The notes under the pieces were generated by a model. It was not told where the DNA came from. It was given only the letters and a program-made list of their open reading frames with translations, and did no database searches. A stretch of 5,688 nt of DNA from Sulfurovum sp. (GTDB lineage: Bacteria; Campylobacterota; Campylobacteria; Campylobacterales; Sulfurovaceae): assembly GCA_022729615.1 (NCBI GenBank), contig DZAQ01000085.1, forward strand, positions 1-5,688. The letters are read 5' to 3'. Made by a program: the position numbers and the translations under genes. Of the stretch, positions 1 through 5,688 are shown one piece after another (within the stretch, counting starts at the first letter, position 1; every line of letters begins with the position of its first letter).

Positions 1-2
1 TC

Positions 3-75
3 CGTCATCCTCGTGCTTGACACGGGGATCCATCACCTGATCAAATAGTAAATTCCCACCTTCGCAGGAGAGACG
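3..75. repeat. Degenerate paired-hairpin intergenic repeat element
   Basis: The left module is a 9-bp stem, 7-15 pairing with 21-29 around a 5-nt loop CTTGA, with a single G-T wobble (T11-G25). The right module (53-70) fits a weaker hairpin, TTCCCAC / GCAGGAG around a CTTC loop, with two mismatches and one wobble. The outer ends are loosely inverted (CGTC at 3-6, GACG at 72-75). The overall look, CGTCATCC...GGGGATCC followed by TTCCC...GGAG.GACG, resembles palindromic intergenic repeats seen in many bacterial genomes; that resemblance is from memory. It lies beyond the 3' end of hslU, so its transcript could help end or stabilise the operon mRNA. No coding capacity is apparent. Confidence 0.6.
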
Positions 76-83
76 AAAGCGTG

Positions 84-115
84 TCATCGCGAGGAGTGAA
101 ACGACGCGGCAATCT
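84..115. repeat. Second palindromic repeat module (CATCGCGAGG...GCGGCAATCT type)
   Basis: This stretch runs GTCATCGCGAGGAG to CGACGCGGCAATCT. CGCG at 88-91 can pair with CGCG at 105-108. Alternatively ATCGC (86-90) pairs with GCAAT (109-113) with one C-A mismatch. It resembles a GTCATTGCGAGG...GCGGCAATC repeat common between genes in several bacterial phyla (recalled, not searched). A weaker look-alike lies immediately upstream at 62-81, which suggests partial duplication or decay. It has no ORF of its own and sits 46 bp past the hslU stop. Confidence 0.5.
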
Positions 116-142
116 AAAAAATAGGCTCCATCTCTCTACCAT

Positions 143-158
143 CATGCGAACATGCGAA
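143..158. repeat. Two tandem copies of CATGCGAA after hslU
   Basis: The octamer CATGCGAA occurs twice back to back, starting 2 nt beyond the hslU stop codon. Read on the hslU strand it is TTCGCATG twice, and CATG-TTCG-CATG could form a 4-bp stem with a UUCG loop. The stem is short and has no following T-run, so I do not call it a terminator. Confidence 0.5.
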
Positions 159-160
159 GC

Positions 161-1492
161 TTAGAGAATATAGCGCGTAGTATCTTCATCCTCGATGACT
201 TTGCCTAGCTTCTCTTGCACCATCTGCTCTGTCACCCTATAGCTCTCGCCATGGCGCTCATCTGCCGTGAAGCTGATCTCTTCAAGAATCTTCTCCATCA
301 CAGTATGAAGCCGTCTCGCACCGATATCTTCCGTCTTTTCGTTGGCGAGTGAAGCGAAACCGGCGATACTTTGCAGCGCCTCTTCATCAAAAATCAGCTC
401 TACCCCCTCAACTGCCATCAAAGCTTGATATTGCTTGATAAGAGAATTTTTTGGCTGCGTGAGGATTTGGTAGAGTACCTCTTTGGTCAATGACTGCAGC
501 TCGACCCTCAAAGGAAAACGCCCTTGCAGCTCAGGGATCAAATCACTTGGCTTGGTCAGATGAAACGCTCCCGCCGCGATAAAGAGGATATGATCCGTAT
601 TGATCAAACCGAGCTTGGTATGCACGCCGCTCCCCTCCACGATCGGCAGCAGATCGCGCTGCACGCCCTCTTTGCTGGGATCTTGTCTGCTCTGGCTTCC
701 GGAGGCTACGGCGATCTTATCGATCTCATCGATAAATATGATGCCGCCCTTCTCCACCTTCTCTATCGCCAACTCTTTGAGCTGCTCTTCATCGAGGAGT
801 TCAGAGCTCGCCTCTTCGGCTAGTATCCTTTTTGCGTCAGCGACGCTCACCTCTTTCTCTTTGCCCTTTTTATTGATGCCGCCAAGCACCTTGGAGATGG
901 ACTCTTGCACATTGATCATTTGAGGAGGCAGTCCGCTCCCCTCGAAATCGATGCTTGAGAGGGGCATCTCCACCTTGATCTTGAGGTGATCAAGCTCCCC
1001 TTTTGCAAATCTAGCTTGCATTCTCGCGAATGAAGCGTCATACTCTGCTTTTTTCTGCTCCGCAGCAGCGGCAGGAAGAGGCGGAAGGAGCTTTTCTATG
1101 ATTTTATTTTCTACATAAGTTTCGATCTTCTCGGCATTCTTCTCATTTTCGATCTTTCGTACGAGTTTGAGAGCAGCTGACGCGAGATCACGGATCATCG
1201 ACTCGACATCGCGCCCCACAAATCCCACTTCGGTATATTTGCTCGCTTCGACTTTGATGAAGGGTGCCGACATCATCTTCGCCAGACGCCTCGCGATCTC
1301 CGTTTTGCCGACACCGGTACTTCCTATCATCAAGATATTTTTGGGAATGACATCATTTTGCATCTCAGCGGGAAGCTGCATCCTTCGATACCGATTCCTC
1401 AGCGCGACAGCGATGGTTCTCTTGGCATCATCCTGCCCGATAACATACTGATCCAGATAGGCAACTATCTCTTTAGGTGTTAATCTCTCCAC
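161..1492 (-). CDS. hslU: HslU, ATPase/unfoldase subunit of the HslUV protease
   Basis: HslU is a cytoplasmic AAA+ (Clp/HSP100) hexamer that unfolds proteins and threads them into the HslV chamber. The product is 443 aa, the same length as E. coli HslU. Visible motifs are Walker A GSTGVGKTE (57-65), pore loop GFVGRDVES (90-98), a charged helical I-domain (about 110-240), Walker B IIFIDEID (251-258), an ELQGRFP arginine-finger segment (R325) and sensor-2 GARRLHT (391-397). The C-terminus is YIL, the tail that docks into HslV pockets. The start is GTG, placed by homology (ERLTPKEIV); GAGGGA lies 4 nt upstream. The gene begins 10 nt after the hslV stop, so the two are surely co-transcribed. The Ser in Walker A (usually Pro) and the Phe in the pore loop (usually Tyr) match Campylobacter-type homologues as I recall them. 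No catalytic residue is missing. Confidence 0.98.
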   Translation of the reverse strand: MERLTPKEIVAYLDQYVIGQDDAKRTIAVALRNRYRRMQLPAEMQNDVIPKNILMIGSTGVGKTEIARRLAKMMSAPFIKVEASKYTEVGFVGRDVESMIRDLASAALKLVRKIENEKNAEKIETYVENKIIEKLLPPLPAAAAEQKKAEYDASFARMQARFAKGELDHLKIKVEMPLSSIDFEGSGLPPQMINVQESISKVLGGINKKGKEKEVSVADAKRILAEEASSELLDEEQLKELAIEKVEKGGIIFIDEIDKIAVASGSQSRQDPSKEGVQRDLLPIVEGSGVHTKLGLINTDHILFIAAGAFHLTKPSDLIPELQGRFPLRVELQSLTKEVLYQILTQPKNSLIKQYQALMAVEGVELIFDEEALQSIAGFASLANEKTEDIGARRLHTVMEKILEEISFTADERHGESYRVTEQMVQEKLGKVIEDEDTTRYIL

Positions 1493-1502
1493 TCATTCCC
1501 TC

Positions 1503-2036
1503 TCAAATCAATTCTAAAATCTTGATATTCGTATTGGTATAGATACACAGTTCGCCGGCTATCATGAGCGACTCTTTGACGAGCTCTTCTGCCGGAAGAG
1601 TTCCATGCTTTTCAAGCGCACGCGCCGCTGAGAGCGCGAAATTGCCGCCGCTTCCTATGGCTGCTATCTTGCCATCTTGCGGCTCGACCACATCGCCGGT
1701 ACCGCTGAGGATAAAGATATGATCGCGGTTCAGCACGATCATCATGGCTTCCAGCTGCCGCAAGTGTTTGTCTTTGCGCCACATTTTGGAAAACTCGATC
1801 ACCGAGCGAAAAAGATCACCCTTTTTTTCGTGCAAAATCCCCTCAAACATATCGAAAAGATTGAACGCGTCCGCCGTACTCCCGGCAAATCCTGCCAACA
1901 CTTTTCCCTCAAAGAGCGTACGGATTTTGGTCGCATTGCTCTTGAGGATACTATTGCCGAAAGTCACCTGTCCATCGCCGCCGATGACCGCTTTATCCTC
2001 GCTTCTATAGGCAAGTATGGTGGTTGCGTGAAACAT
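1503..2036 (-). CDS. hslV: HslV, peptidase subunit of the HslUV protease
   Basis: HslV is the N-terminal-threonine peptidase, related to proteasome beta subunits, that forms the double-hexamer core of HslUV in the cytoplasm. The product is 177 aa. It starts MFHATTI, so the catalytic Thr is residue 5, preceded by a 4-residue propeptide that must be removed. Counting that Thr as 1, the expected D17 (in GGDGQVTFG) and K33 (in SNATKIRTL) fall exactly in place. Further landmarks are [12 protein letters not shown] (47-58), [16 protein letters not shown] (126-141) and the cation-site segment GELCIYTN (161-168). The ATG directly abuts the rplI stop (TAAATG, no gap). With only a distant AGG (14 nt away) as ribosome site, translation is probably coupled to rplI. 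Nothing suggests loss of activity. Confidence 0.97.
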   Translation of the reverse strand: MFHATTILAYRSEDKAVIGGDGQVTFGNSILKSNATKIRTLFEGKVLAGFAGSTADAFNLFDMFEGILHEKKGDLFRSVIEFSKMWRKDKHLRQLEAMMIVLNRDHIFILSGTGDVVEPQDGKIAAIGSGGNFALSAARALEKHGTLPAEELVKESLMIAGELCIYTNTNIKILELI

Positions 2037-2480
2037 TTAAATACCGTTTACCTGTACTTTGATCGTCGCATGGATACCGTGTCCGAGTTTTGCGTCCACC
2101 TCATGGATACCGGTCGATTTGATCGCTTTTTTGAGAAGAATATTTTTCTTATCAAGCTCAATACCCATCTGCTCATGGATCGCTTTGGAGATATCGCCGT
2201 TGCCGACAGAGCCTTGGATCCCCACAGGAGCGCTTGGCTTTTCTATCTTGATGGTCACCTCTTCAAATCTTTTTTTCTCCTCAGTGATTCGCTCCATATC
2301 CTCTTTGAGATGCGCCGCAGCATTTGCCTGCTCCTCTCTCCATCGCTCCACCACATCGGGAGTCGCGAGCTTCGCCAACCCTTTCGCGATCAAGAAATTT
2401 TGCCCGTAGCCGTCCTTGACCTCTTTGATCTCACCTGATTTTCCAAGTGTTTTTACCTCTTTTATCAATAAAACTTTCAT
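2037..2480 (-). CDS. rplI: 50S ribosomal protein L9 (bL9)
   Basis: bL9 binds 23S rRNA near the L1 stalk base and extends from the large subunit; it helps keep the reading frame. The product is 147 aa against about 149 in E. coli. The N-terminal domain carries the family signature G13..G16....V21..GYGQNFLI...GLA (13-36). A long charged linker helix follows (about 41-74), then the C-terminal domain, which contains [12 protein letters not shown] (90-101) and ends VNGI. I chose the ATG at 2480 because MKVLLIKEV is the canonical start and GGAG sits 8 nt upstream (2489-2492). The same frame stays open back to a TTG at 2525, but that would run through the likely promoter. It is first gene of the operon with hslV and hslU, separated here from rpsF/rpsR. 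Confidence 0.97.
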   Translation of the reverse strand: MKVLLIKEVKTLGKSGEIKEVKDGYGQNFLIAKGLAKLATPDVVERWREEQANAAAHLKEDMERITEEKKRFEEVTIKIEKPSAPVGIQGSVGNGDISKAIHEQMGIELDKKNILLKKAIKSTGIHEVDAKLGHGIHATIKVQVNGI

Positions 2481-2488
2481 TCGATTTA

Positions 2489-2507
2489 CTCCAATTTGAC
2501 AATTATA
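2489..2507 (-). promoter_or_regulatory. Candidate promoter and ribosome site of the rplI-hslV-hslU operon
   Basis: A perfect TATAAT on the minus strand occupies 2507-2502, with an AT-rich stretch and no recognisable -35 box upstream, as is typical for the main sigma factor of Campylobacterota. Transcription would begin near 2495-2497, leaving a leader of only about 16 nt that contains GGAG (2492-2489). A second possible -10, TAAAAT (2520-2515), would give a longer leader. The transcription start is inferred. Confidence 0.55.
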
Positions 2508-2541
2508 AACAATTATTTTACCCAATTTTTTGAAAATAGTA

Positions 2542-2570
2542 TGCTACAATCAGTCAAAAACTAAAGCAGG
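2542..2570 (+). promoter_or_regulatory. Candidate extended -10 promoter and ribosome site of the oligopeptidase gene
   Basis: TGCTACAAT (2542-2550) is an extended -10 element (TGn plus TACAAT) with no good -35 at the usual distance. Transcription would start near 2557. AGCAGG (2565-2570) is a moderate Shine-Dalgarno site 10 nt before the ATG at 2581. This placement argues against an in-frame TTG start at 2530, which would lie upstream of the -10 box. It lies about 35-40 bp from the divergent rplI -10 box. Confidence 0.5.
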
Positions 2571-2580
2571 CACCCAAAAT

Positions 2581-4551
2581 ATGTTCCAAAATTTTCATAT
2601 CGACCACCTAGAGAGCTTCCCCATTAGACTGCAAGAGCTGCTCGATGCGCAACGAACAAAAATCGACTCCATCACCCATAGTGACGCTCTCACATACGAT
2701 GAAGTGCTCAAGCCGCTCCAAGATTTAGATGAGCAGCTGAGTCTCTTTTTTACCCCATTGTCACACCTCAATTCTGTCAAAAATTCACAGCCGGTGCAGC
2801 AAGCGTATGAAGCATCCCTTCCTCTGCTTTCCAAATTTCATAGCGAGATAGCGCAAAATGAGGCGCTCTTTGCCAAAATAGAATCCATCAAAAACGATGA
2901 TCCCGAAGCTGCCATGGTAGTCAAAAACGAGGTGCGCAGCTTCATCCTCTCAGGGGTCAAGCTCCCGCATGCCCAAAAAAAACGGCTTGAGGAGATATCT
3001 CTGGATCTCAGCACACTTGGCAACACTTTTTCACAAAATCTGCTCGATGCCACCAACGCATTTGAGCTTCTCATCGAAGATGCGAAGGATGTGGAGGGTA
3101 TCCCCCCGAGTGATCTGGCAGCTGCAAGGATCGAAAAAGAGGGCGAAATACTCTATCGCTTCACTCTAAAACTCCCAAGCTACCTCGCCTATATGACCTA
3201 TGGGCCCAACCGTGAGTTCAGAGAGAGACTCTACCACGCCTATACTACCCGCGCCCCACAAAACGGCGAGCTTATCGATCAGATCTTGGCGCTCAAAGAG
3301 GAGGAGGCGAAACTCCTCGGGTTTGAGAATTACGCCCATTATGCTCTCCAAACCAGAGATGCTGAAAACGAAAATGATGTGATCGAATTTCTCGAGAAAC
3401 TTGTGGAACTCTCAACCGAACAAGCCGCGCAGGAGCTCTTTGAGCTGAGGGAATTTGCCCAAAAATCGGATGGACTGGAAGATCTCGCGAGCTTCGATGT
3501 TGCCTACTATAGCGAAAAGCTCAAAAAGGAGAAATTTGATTTTGACGAGATGATGACCAAACCCTATTTTCTCCAAGACAAGGTACTCTCGGGTCTCTTG
3601 GAGATCGTATCAAAGCTCTTTTTTGTCCGCTTTGAAGCCGTCGAGGCGCCTGTTTGGAATGAAAAGGTAAAGATATTTGATATTTACGATATTGATGATA
3701 CACACGAACAGCTCAGCGGTCGTATCTATTTTGATCTCGAAGCGAGAGATGAGAAGCAGGGGGGAGCATGGATGCATGACTGGGAGACCCATTTTGTTGA
3801 TTCCCATGGCACTCCTCATGCGGCGACCGCCTTTGTGGTGTGCAACTTCTCTCCCTCTTCACCCGACAACCCTTCGCTCCTGCGCCATGACGACATCGTC
3901 ACCCTCTTCCATGAGATGGGACACGCACTCCACCACCTCTTTGGCAAGTGCAAAGAGCGATCCGTCAGCGGTATCAATGGCGTAGCATGGGATGTGGTGG
4001 AGTTTCCTTCGCAGTTTTTGGAAAATTTCGCCTACGAGAGGGCGATCCTCAAACGGTTCGGTTTTCACTACGAGACCCAAGAGCCTATACCCGACAGACT
4101 CCTTGAAAAGATCAAAGAGACCAAAAATTTCCAAGCTGCTCTTGGGATACTCAGACAGGTAGAGTTTGCGCTTTTTGACTTCAAGCTTCACCAAAAACTC
4201 TATCAAGGCGAAGAGGTACAAACGCTCCTCGATACCATTCGCGCAAAAACCTCCCTTCTCAAACCTCCGAGCTACAACAGGTTTCAGCACGGCTTCTCCC
4301 ATATCTTCAGCGGCGGGTATGCGGCAGGCTACTACAGTTACAAATGGGCAGAGGTGCTCAGCGCGGATGCATTTTTCGCCTGTCTTGATGAGCATCACGG
4401 CTTTGATACGGATATGGCAAAGGGGTACAAAACACATATACTCAGCCAAGGCGGAGCCAAACCGATGCATACACTCTACCATGAGTGGCTCGGACGCAAG
4501 GCTGATTTAAAGAGCCTTATCAAACTATATGAAATACAATCGGGAGACTGA
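2581..4551 (+). CDS. prlC: M3-family zinc oligopeptidase, oligopeptidase A (OpdA/PrlC) type
   Basis: This is a cytoplasmic metallo-oligopeptidase of family M3A; E. coli PrlC degrades short peptides, including cleaved lipoprotein signal peptides. The product is 656 aa (about 680 in E. coli) with no signal peptide or membrane segment. The N-terminal two thirds are helical. The zinc site is LFHEMGHALHHLF, with His444, Glu445 and His448 from this start; the third ligand is probably Glu474 in VVEFPSQFLENF. SGINGVAWDVVE and FQAALGILRQVEFALFDF closely match E. coli OpdA as I recall it and favour OpdA over peptidyl-dipeptidase Dcp. GFSHIFSGGYAAGYYSYKW (about 572-589) supplies the substrate-binding His and Tyr residues of the family. 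The ATG at 2581 is preferred because the longer frame to TTG 2530 crosses the promoter. The following membrane-protein gene starts 1 nt after the TGA stop. The gene is intact. Confidence 0.95.
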   Translation: MFQNFHIDHLESFPIRLQELLDAQRTKIDSITHSDALTYDEVLKPLQDLDEQLSLFFTPLSHLNSVKNSQPVQQAYEASLPLLSKFHSEIAQNEALFAKIESIKNDDPEAAMVVKNEVRSFILSGVKLPHAQKKRLEEISLDLSTLGNTFSQNLLDATNAFELLIEDAKDVEGIPPSDLAAARIEKEGEILYRFTLKLPSYLAYMTYGPNREFRERLYHAYTTRAPQNGELIDQILALKEEEAKLLGFENYAHYALQTRDAENENDVIEFLEKLVELSTEQAAQELFELREFAQKSDGLEDLASFDVAYYSEKLKKEKFDFDEMMTKPYFLQDKVLSGLLEIVSKLFFVRFEAVEAPVWNEKVKIFDIYDIDDTHEQLSGRIYFDLEARDEKQGGAWMHDWETHFVDSHGTPHAATAFVVCNFSPSSPDNPSLLRHDDIVTLFHEMGHALHHLFGKCKERSVSGINGVAWDVVEFPSQFLENFAYERAILKRFGFHYETQEPIPDRLLEKIKETKNFQAALGILRQVEFALFDFKLHQKLYQGEEVQTLLDTIRAKTSLLKPPSYNRFQHGFSHIFSGGYAAGYYSYKWAEVLSADAFFACLDEHHGFDTDMAKGYKTHILSQGGAKPMHTLYHEWLGRKADLKSLIKLYEIQSGD

Positions 4552-4552
4552 A

Positions 4553-5077
4553 ATGGAACAGCTCAAAGAGTATCGCTATCTCATCGCCACCATCTTCGCC
4601 GTATTTGCCATTTTGCTCATAGGAGCCGTTTTTAGTGAAACATTCACACAGCAACGCACCTATCTGGAGCTTTTTATGCTCTTCGGGGGCATGCTTTTTG
4701 TTTTTAGCGTGCTTACGGTTGTGGTGATTTTGGGCTTTAGCTCTTTTGCGCTCTTTCTTGCATTTTTTCTTGCCGCGGCGATAGCGATGTATGGCATCGA
4801 GGCAGCACTCCTCACTATCGCTATAACCTACTGCATATGGGGATTTGTCTTCTCTATCGAACTGCTTCTTGTGGACAACGATGTACCAAGCGCGACAGAG
4901 TGGTTTGAGAGCCGCTACACCTTCGAGAGTTTCAAACGGGAGTATTTCGCCTTCTATCCGATGATATTTTTTGTCTATCTGCTTATCGAAGTAGTACCCA
5001 ATATTTTGCACCGAGAAACACTCAAACGATTCTCGCCCTCTGAGGTATTTGAAAAAATGCGCAATTTGCTCAGATAA
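4553..5077 (+). CDS. Small multi-spanning membrane protein of unknown function
   Basis: I do not recognise this 174-aa protein. It is strongly hydrophobic, with about five likely membrane helices: roughly 9-27, 38-60, 62-80, 83-106 and 132-150. A loop between the last two (about 107-131) contains LLLVDNDVPSATEWFESRY, and the tail is short and basic (HRETLKRF, EKMRNLLR). There is no cleavable signal peptide and no motif I can tie to a transporter or enzyme family. The ATG at 4553 is chosen because GGGAG (4542-4546) lies 6 nt upstream. An in-frame ATG at 4529 would add 8 residues and overlap the peptidase gene but has no ribosome site. The TGAAATG junction implies translational coupling with the oligopeptidase. 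Base composition resembles its neighbours. That it is a real gene is well supported; its role is unknown. Confidence 0.85.
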   Translation: MEQLKEYRYLIATIFAVFAILLIGAVFSETFTQQRTYLELFMLFGGMLFVFSVLTVVVILGFSSFALFLAFFLAAAIAMYGIEAALLTIAITYCIWGFVFSIELLLVDNDVPSATEWFESRYTFESFKREYFAFYPMIFFVYLLIEVVPNILHRETLKRFSPSEVFEKMRNLLR

Positions 5078-5113
5078 CCTCTATTTTATTCAAGATATAT
5101 TAAGCTCAAAAAA

Positions 5114-5119
5114 GATAAT
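5114..5119 (+). promoter_or_regulatory. Candidate -10 box upstream of tRNA-Leu
   Basis: GATAAT lies 25 nt before the tRNA in an AT-rich spacer with no clear -35 box. Transcription would begin near 5126, giving a leader of about 19 nt that coincides with a small inverted repeat, TTCAC (5126-5130) and GTGAA (5136-5140). Only the motif is seen; the promoter role is inferred. Confidence 0.35.
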
Positions 5120-5144
5120 ATTTCATTCACATTTTGTGAAACAT

Positions 5145-5228
5145 GCCGCAGTGATGGAATTGGTAGACTTGGTAGACTCAAAATCTTCTGCCTTTGGCGT
5201 GGCGGTTCGAATCCGCCCTGCGGTACCA
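5145..5228 (+). tRNA. tRNA-Leu, anticodon CAA
   Basis: This 84-nt class II tRNA includes an encoded CCA (5226-5228). Acceptor arms are 5145-5151 and 5218-5224, with a G-T pair at the end and discriminator A5225 as expected for Leu. The anticodon loop CTCAAAA (5177-5183) has anticodon CAA at 5179-5181, reading UUG. The long variable arm is GCC-TTT-GGC (5190-5198), and the T arm is GGCGG/CCGCC around TTCGAAT. The anticodon stem has one T-T mismatch (5173 with 5187). The sequence TTGGTAGAC is duplicated in tandem at 5160-5177, from the D loop into the anticodon arm. It is the first of three tRNAs. Confidence 0.96.
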
Positions 5229-5254
5229 TATATAAAAAATAAAATACTTTCTAA

Positions 5255-5273
5255 CCAAAGTCTAAACTTTTGG
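5255..5273 (+). other. Hairpin in the spacer between tRNA-Leu and tRNA-Gly
   Basis: CCAAAGT (5255-5261) can pair with ACTTTTGG (5266-5273) around a CTAA loop, giving 7 bp with one bulged T. It could be a processing or attenuation structure in a shared tRNA transcript. There is no T-run after it, so it is not a standard intrinsic terminator. Confidence 0.3.
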
Positions 5274-5295
5274 GATTTGCTTATGAAGTATCGGT

Positions 5296-5372
<77 letters not shown>

Positions 5373-5381
5373 CAAAATGAC

Positions 5382-5456
5382 GCGGGCGTAGCTCAGGGGT
5401 AGAGCACAACCTTGCCAAGGTTGGGGTCGAGGGTTCGAATCCCTTCGCCCGCTCCA
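5382..5456 (+). tRNA. tRNA-Gly, anticodon GCC
   Basis: This 75-nt tRNA has a perfect GCGGGCG/CGCCCGC acceptor stem, discriminator T and an encoded CCA. The anticodon stem CAACC/GGTTG closes the loop TTGCCAA with anticodon GCC at 5414-5416, reading GGC/GGU. The T arm is GAGGG TTCGAAT CCCTT. With the preceding TCC isoacceptor it lets adjacent genes decode all four glycine codons. Confidence 0.97.
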
Positions 5457-5577
5457 TTTATTTCATACACTTCAAAAAACACTTATTTAGAGCCACTTGC
5501 AAATTCAACCAACCAAACAAGCAATTATCTTCTAAACTCAATTTTCCAACTTTTCAAAAAACTGATTTTTAGCTATT

Positions 5578-5600
5578 GACTGTGTTTGTACAGTTTTTTT
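5578..5600 (+). terminator. Weak candidate intrinsic terminator downstream of the tRNA genes
   Basis: ACTGT (5579-5583) pairs with ACAGT (5590-5594) around a 6-nt loop, extendable by one G-T pair, and runs directly into seven Ts (5594-5600). The form fits a rho-independent terminator for the tRNA transcript, 122 nt downstream of the last tRNA. The stem is short and only moderately GC, so efficiency is doubtful. Confidence 0.35.
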
Positions 5601-5632
5601 GGCTTATTTGCCCTAAATTATCATTTTTAACT

Positions 5633-5678
5633 CCATATTTTATGGTTTAGGTTTGATCTTGGAACAATTTTTTGGAAC
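5633..5678. promoter_or_regulatory. Inverted and direct repeats near the right edge, possible operator region
   Basis: CCATATTTTATGG (5633-5645) is a perfect 5-bp inverted repeat around TTT. Two exact copies of TTGGAAC follow at 5659-5665 and 5672-5678, 13 bp apart. The rest of 5457-5688 is AT-rich with no credible ORF. The repeats could be a regulatory region for a gene beyond the window, but no start codon or gene is visible to anchor that. Confidence 0.25.
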
Positions 5679-5688
5679 TTTTACTTGT

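Noticed and set aside
1..160. CRISPR array from the repeated hairpin modules
   Set aside because: The modules differ in sequence and spacing, and there are no regular repeat-spacer units.
1677..2438. 253-codon plus-strand open frame opposite hslV and rplI
   Set aside because: It lies entirely antisense to two well-supported conserved genes and their junction, and its product resembles no protein family I know. Its length is explained by codon bias of the sense genes.
2530..2580. Upstream 17-residue extension of the oligopeptidase from TTG 2530
   Set aside because: It would start upstream of the likely -10 box, lacks a ribosome site, and adds residues unlike the family. The ATG at 2581 has AGCAGG upstream.
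3859..4482. 207-codon minus-strand open frame inside the oligopeptidase gene
   Set aside because: It is antisense to the conserved catalytic region of the M3 peptidase, and no promoter or ribosome site was evident.
4529..4552. Earlier ATG for the membrane protein, overlapping the oligopeptidase
   Set aside because: There is no Shine-Dalgarno sequence before 4529, while GGGAG is well placed for the ATG at 4553. The longer form cannot be fully excluded.
5659..5676. Possible sigma-54 promoter (TTGGAAC...TTTGG)
   Set aside because: The -24-like half is fair, but the invariant GC of the -12 element is absent (GG, shifted by one base), so it does not meet the consensus.

Overview
The window looks like chromosomal DNA from a Campylobacterota (former epsilonproteobacteria) species, probably a free-living Sulfurovum/Sulfurimonas-like lineage rather than a very AT-rich host-associated one. 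This rests on the gene order rplI-hslV-hslU, on HslU details I recall from Campylobacter-type homologues (a Ser in the Walker A loop, a GFVG pore loop, a YIL C-terminus), and on promoters with a -10 box but no clear -35 box. The genus call is an inference from memory, not from a search.

Layout. Positions 1-160 are non-coding and hold a cluster of degenerate palindromic repeat modules lying just beyond the 3' end of hslU. Positions 161-2480 are a compact minus-strand operon read rplI -> hslV -> hslU: ribosomal protein L9, then the HslV peptidase and HslU unfoldase that together form the HslUV ATP-dependent protease. Positions 2481-2580 are a 100-bp divergent intergenic region with a candidate promoter for each strand. 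Positions 2581-5077 are a plus-strand pair: a complete M3-family zinc oligopeptidase (oligopeptidase A / PrlC type) followed 1 nt later by a small multi-spanning membrane protein of unknown function. Positions 5145-5456 hold three tRNA genes on the plus strand: Leu(CAA), Gly(TCC) and Gly(GCC), all with encoded CCA. Positions 5457-5688 are AT-rich and apparently non-coding, with a weak terminator-like hairpin, one short perfect inverted repeat and a pair of direct repeats near the right edge.

How the genes fit together. Both transcription units from the central intergenic region carry cytoplasmic proteolysis: HslUV unfolds and cuts whole proteins into peptides, and OpdA-type enzymes cut short peptides further. 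A functional link between the two is plausible, but the only evidence here is proximity.

Novelty. This is mostly a housekeeping region. I do not see a new defence, mobile or secretion system. The items most worth a second look are the repeat cluster after hslU, the unknown membrane protein coupled to the oligopeptidase, the odd anticodon arm and acceptor end of tRNA-Leu(CAA), and the short HslV propeptide.
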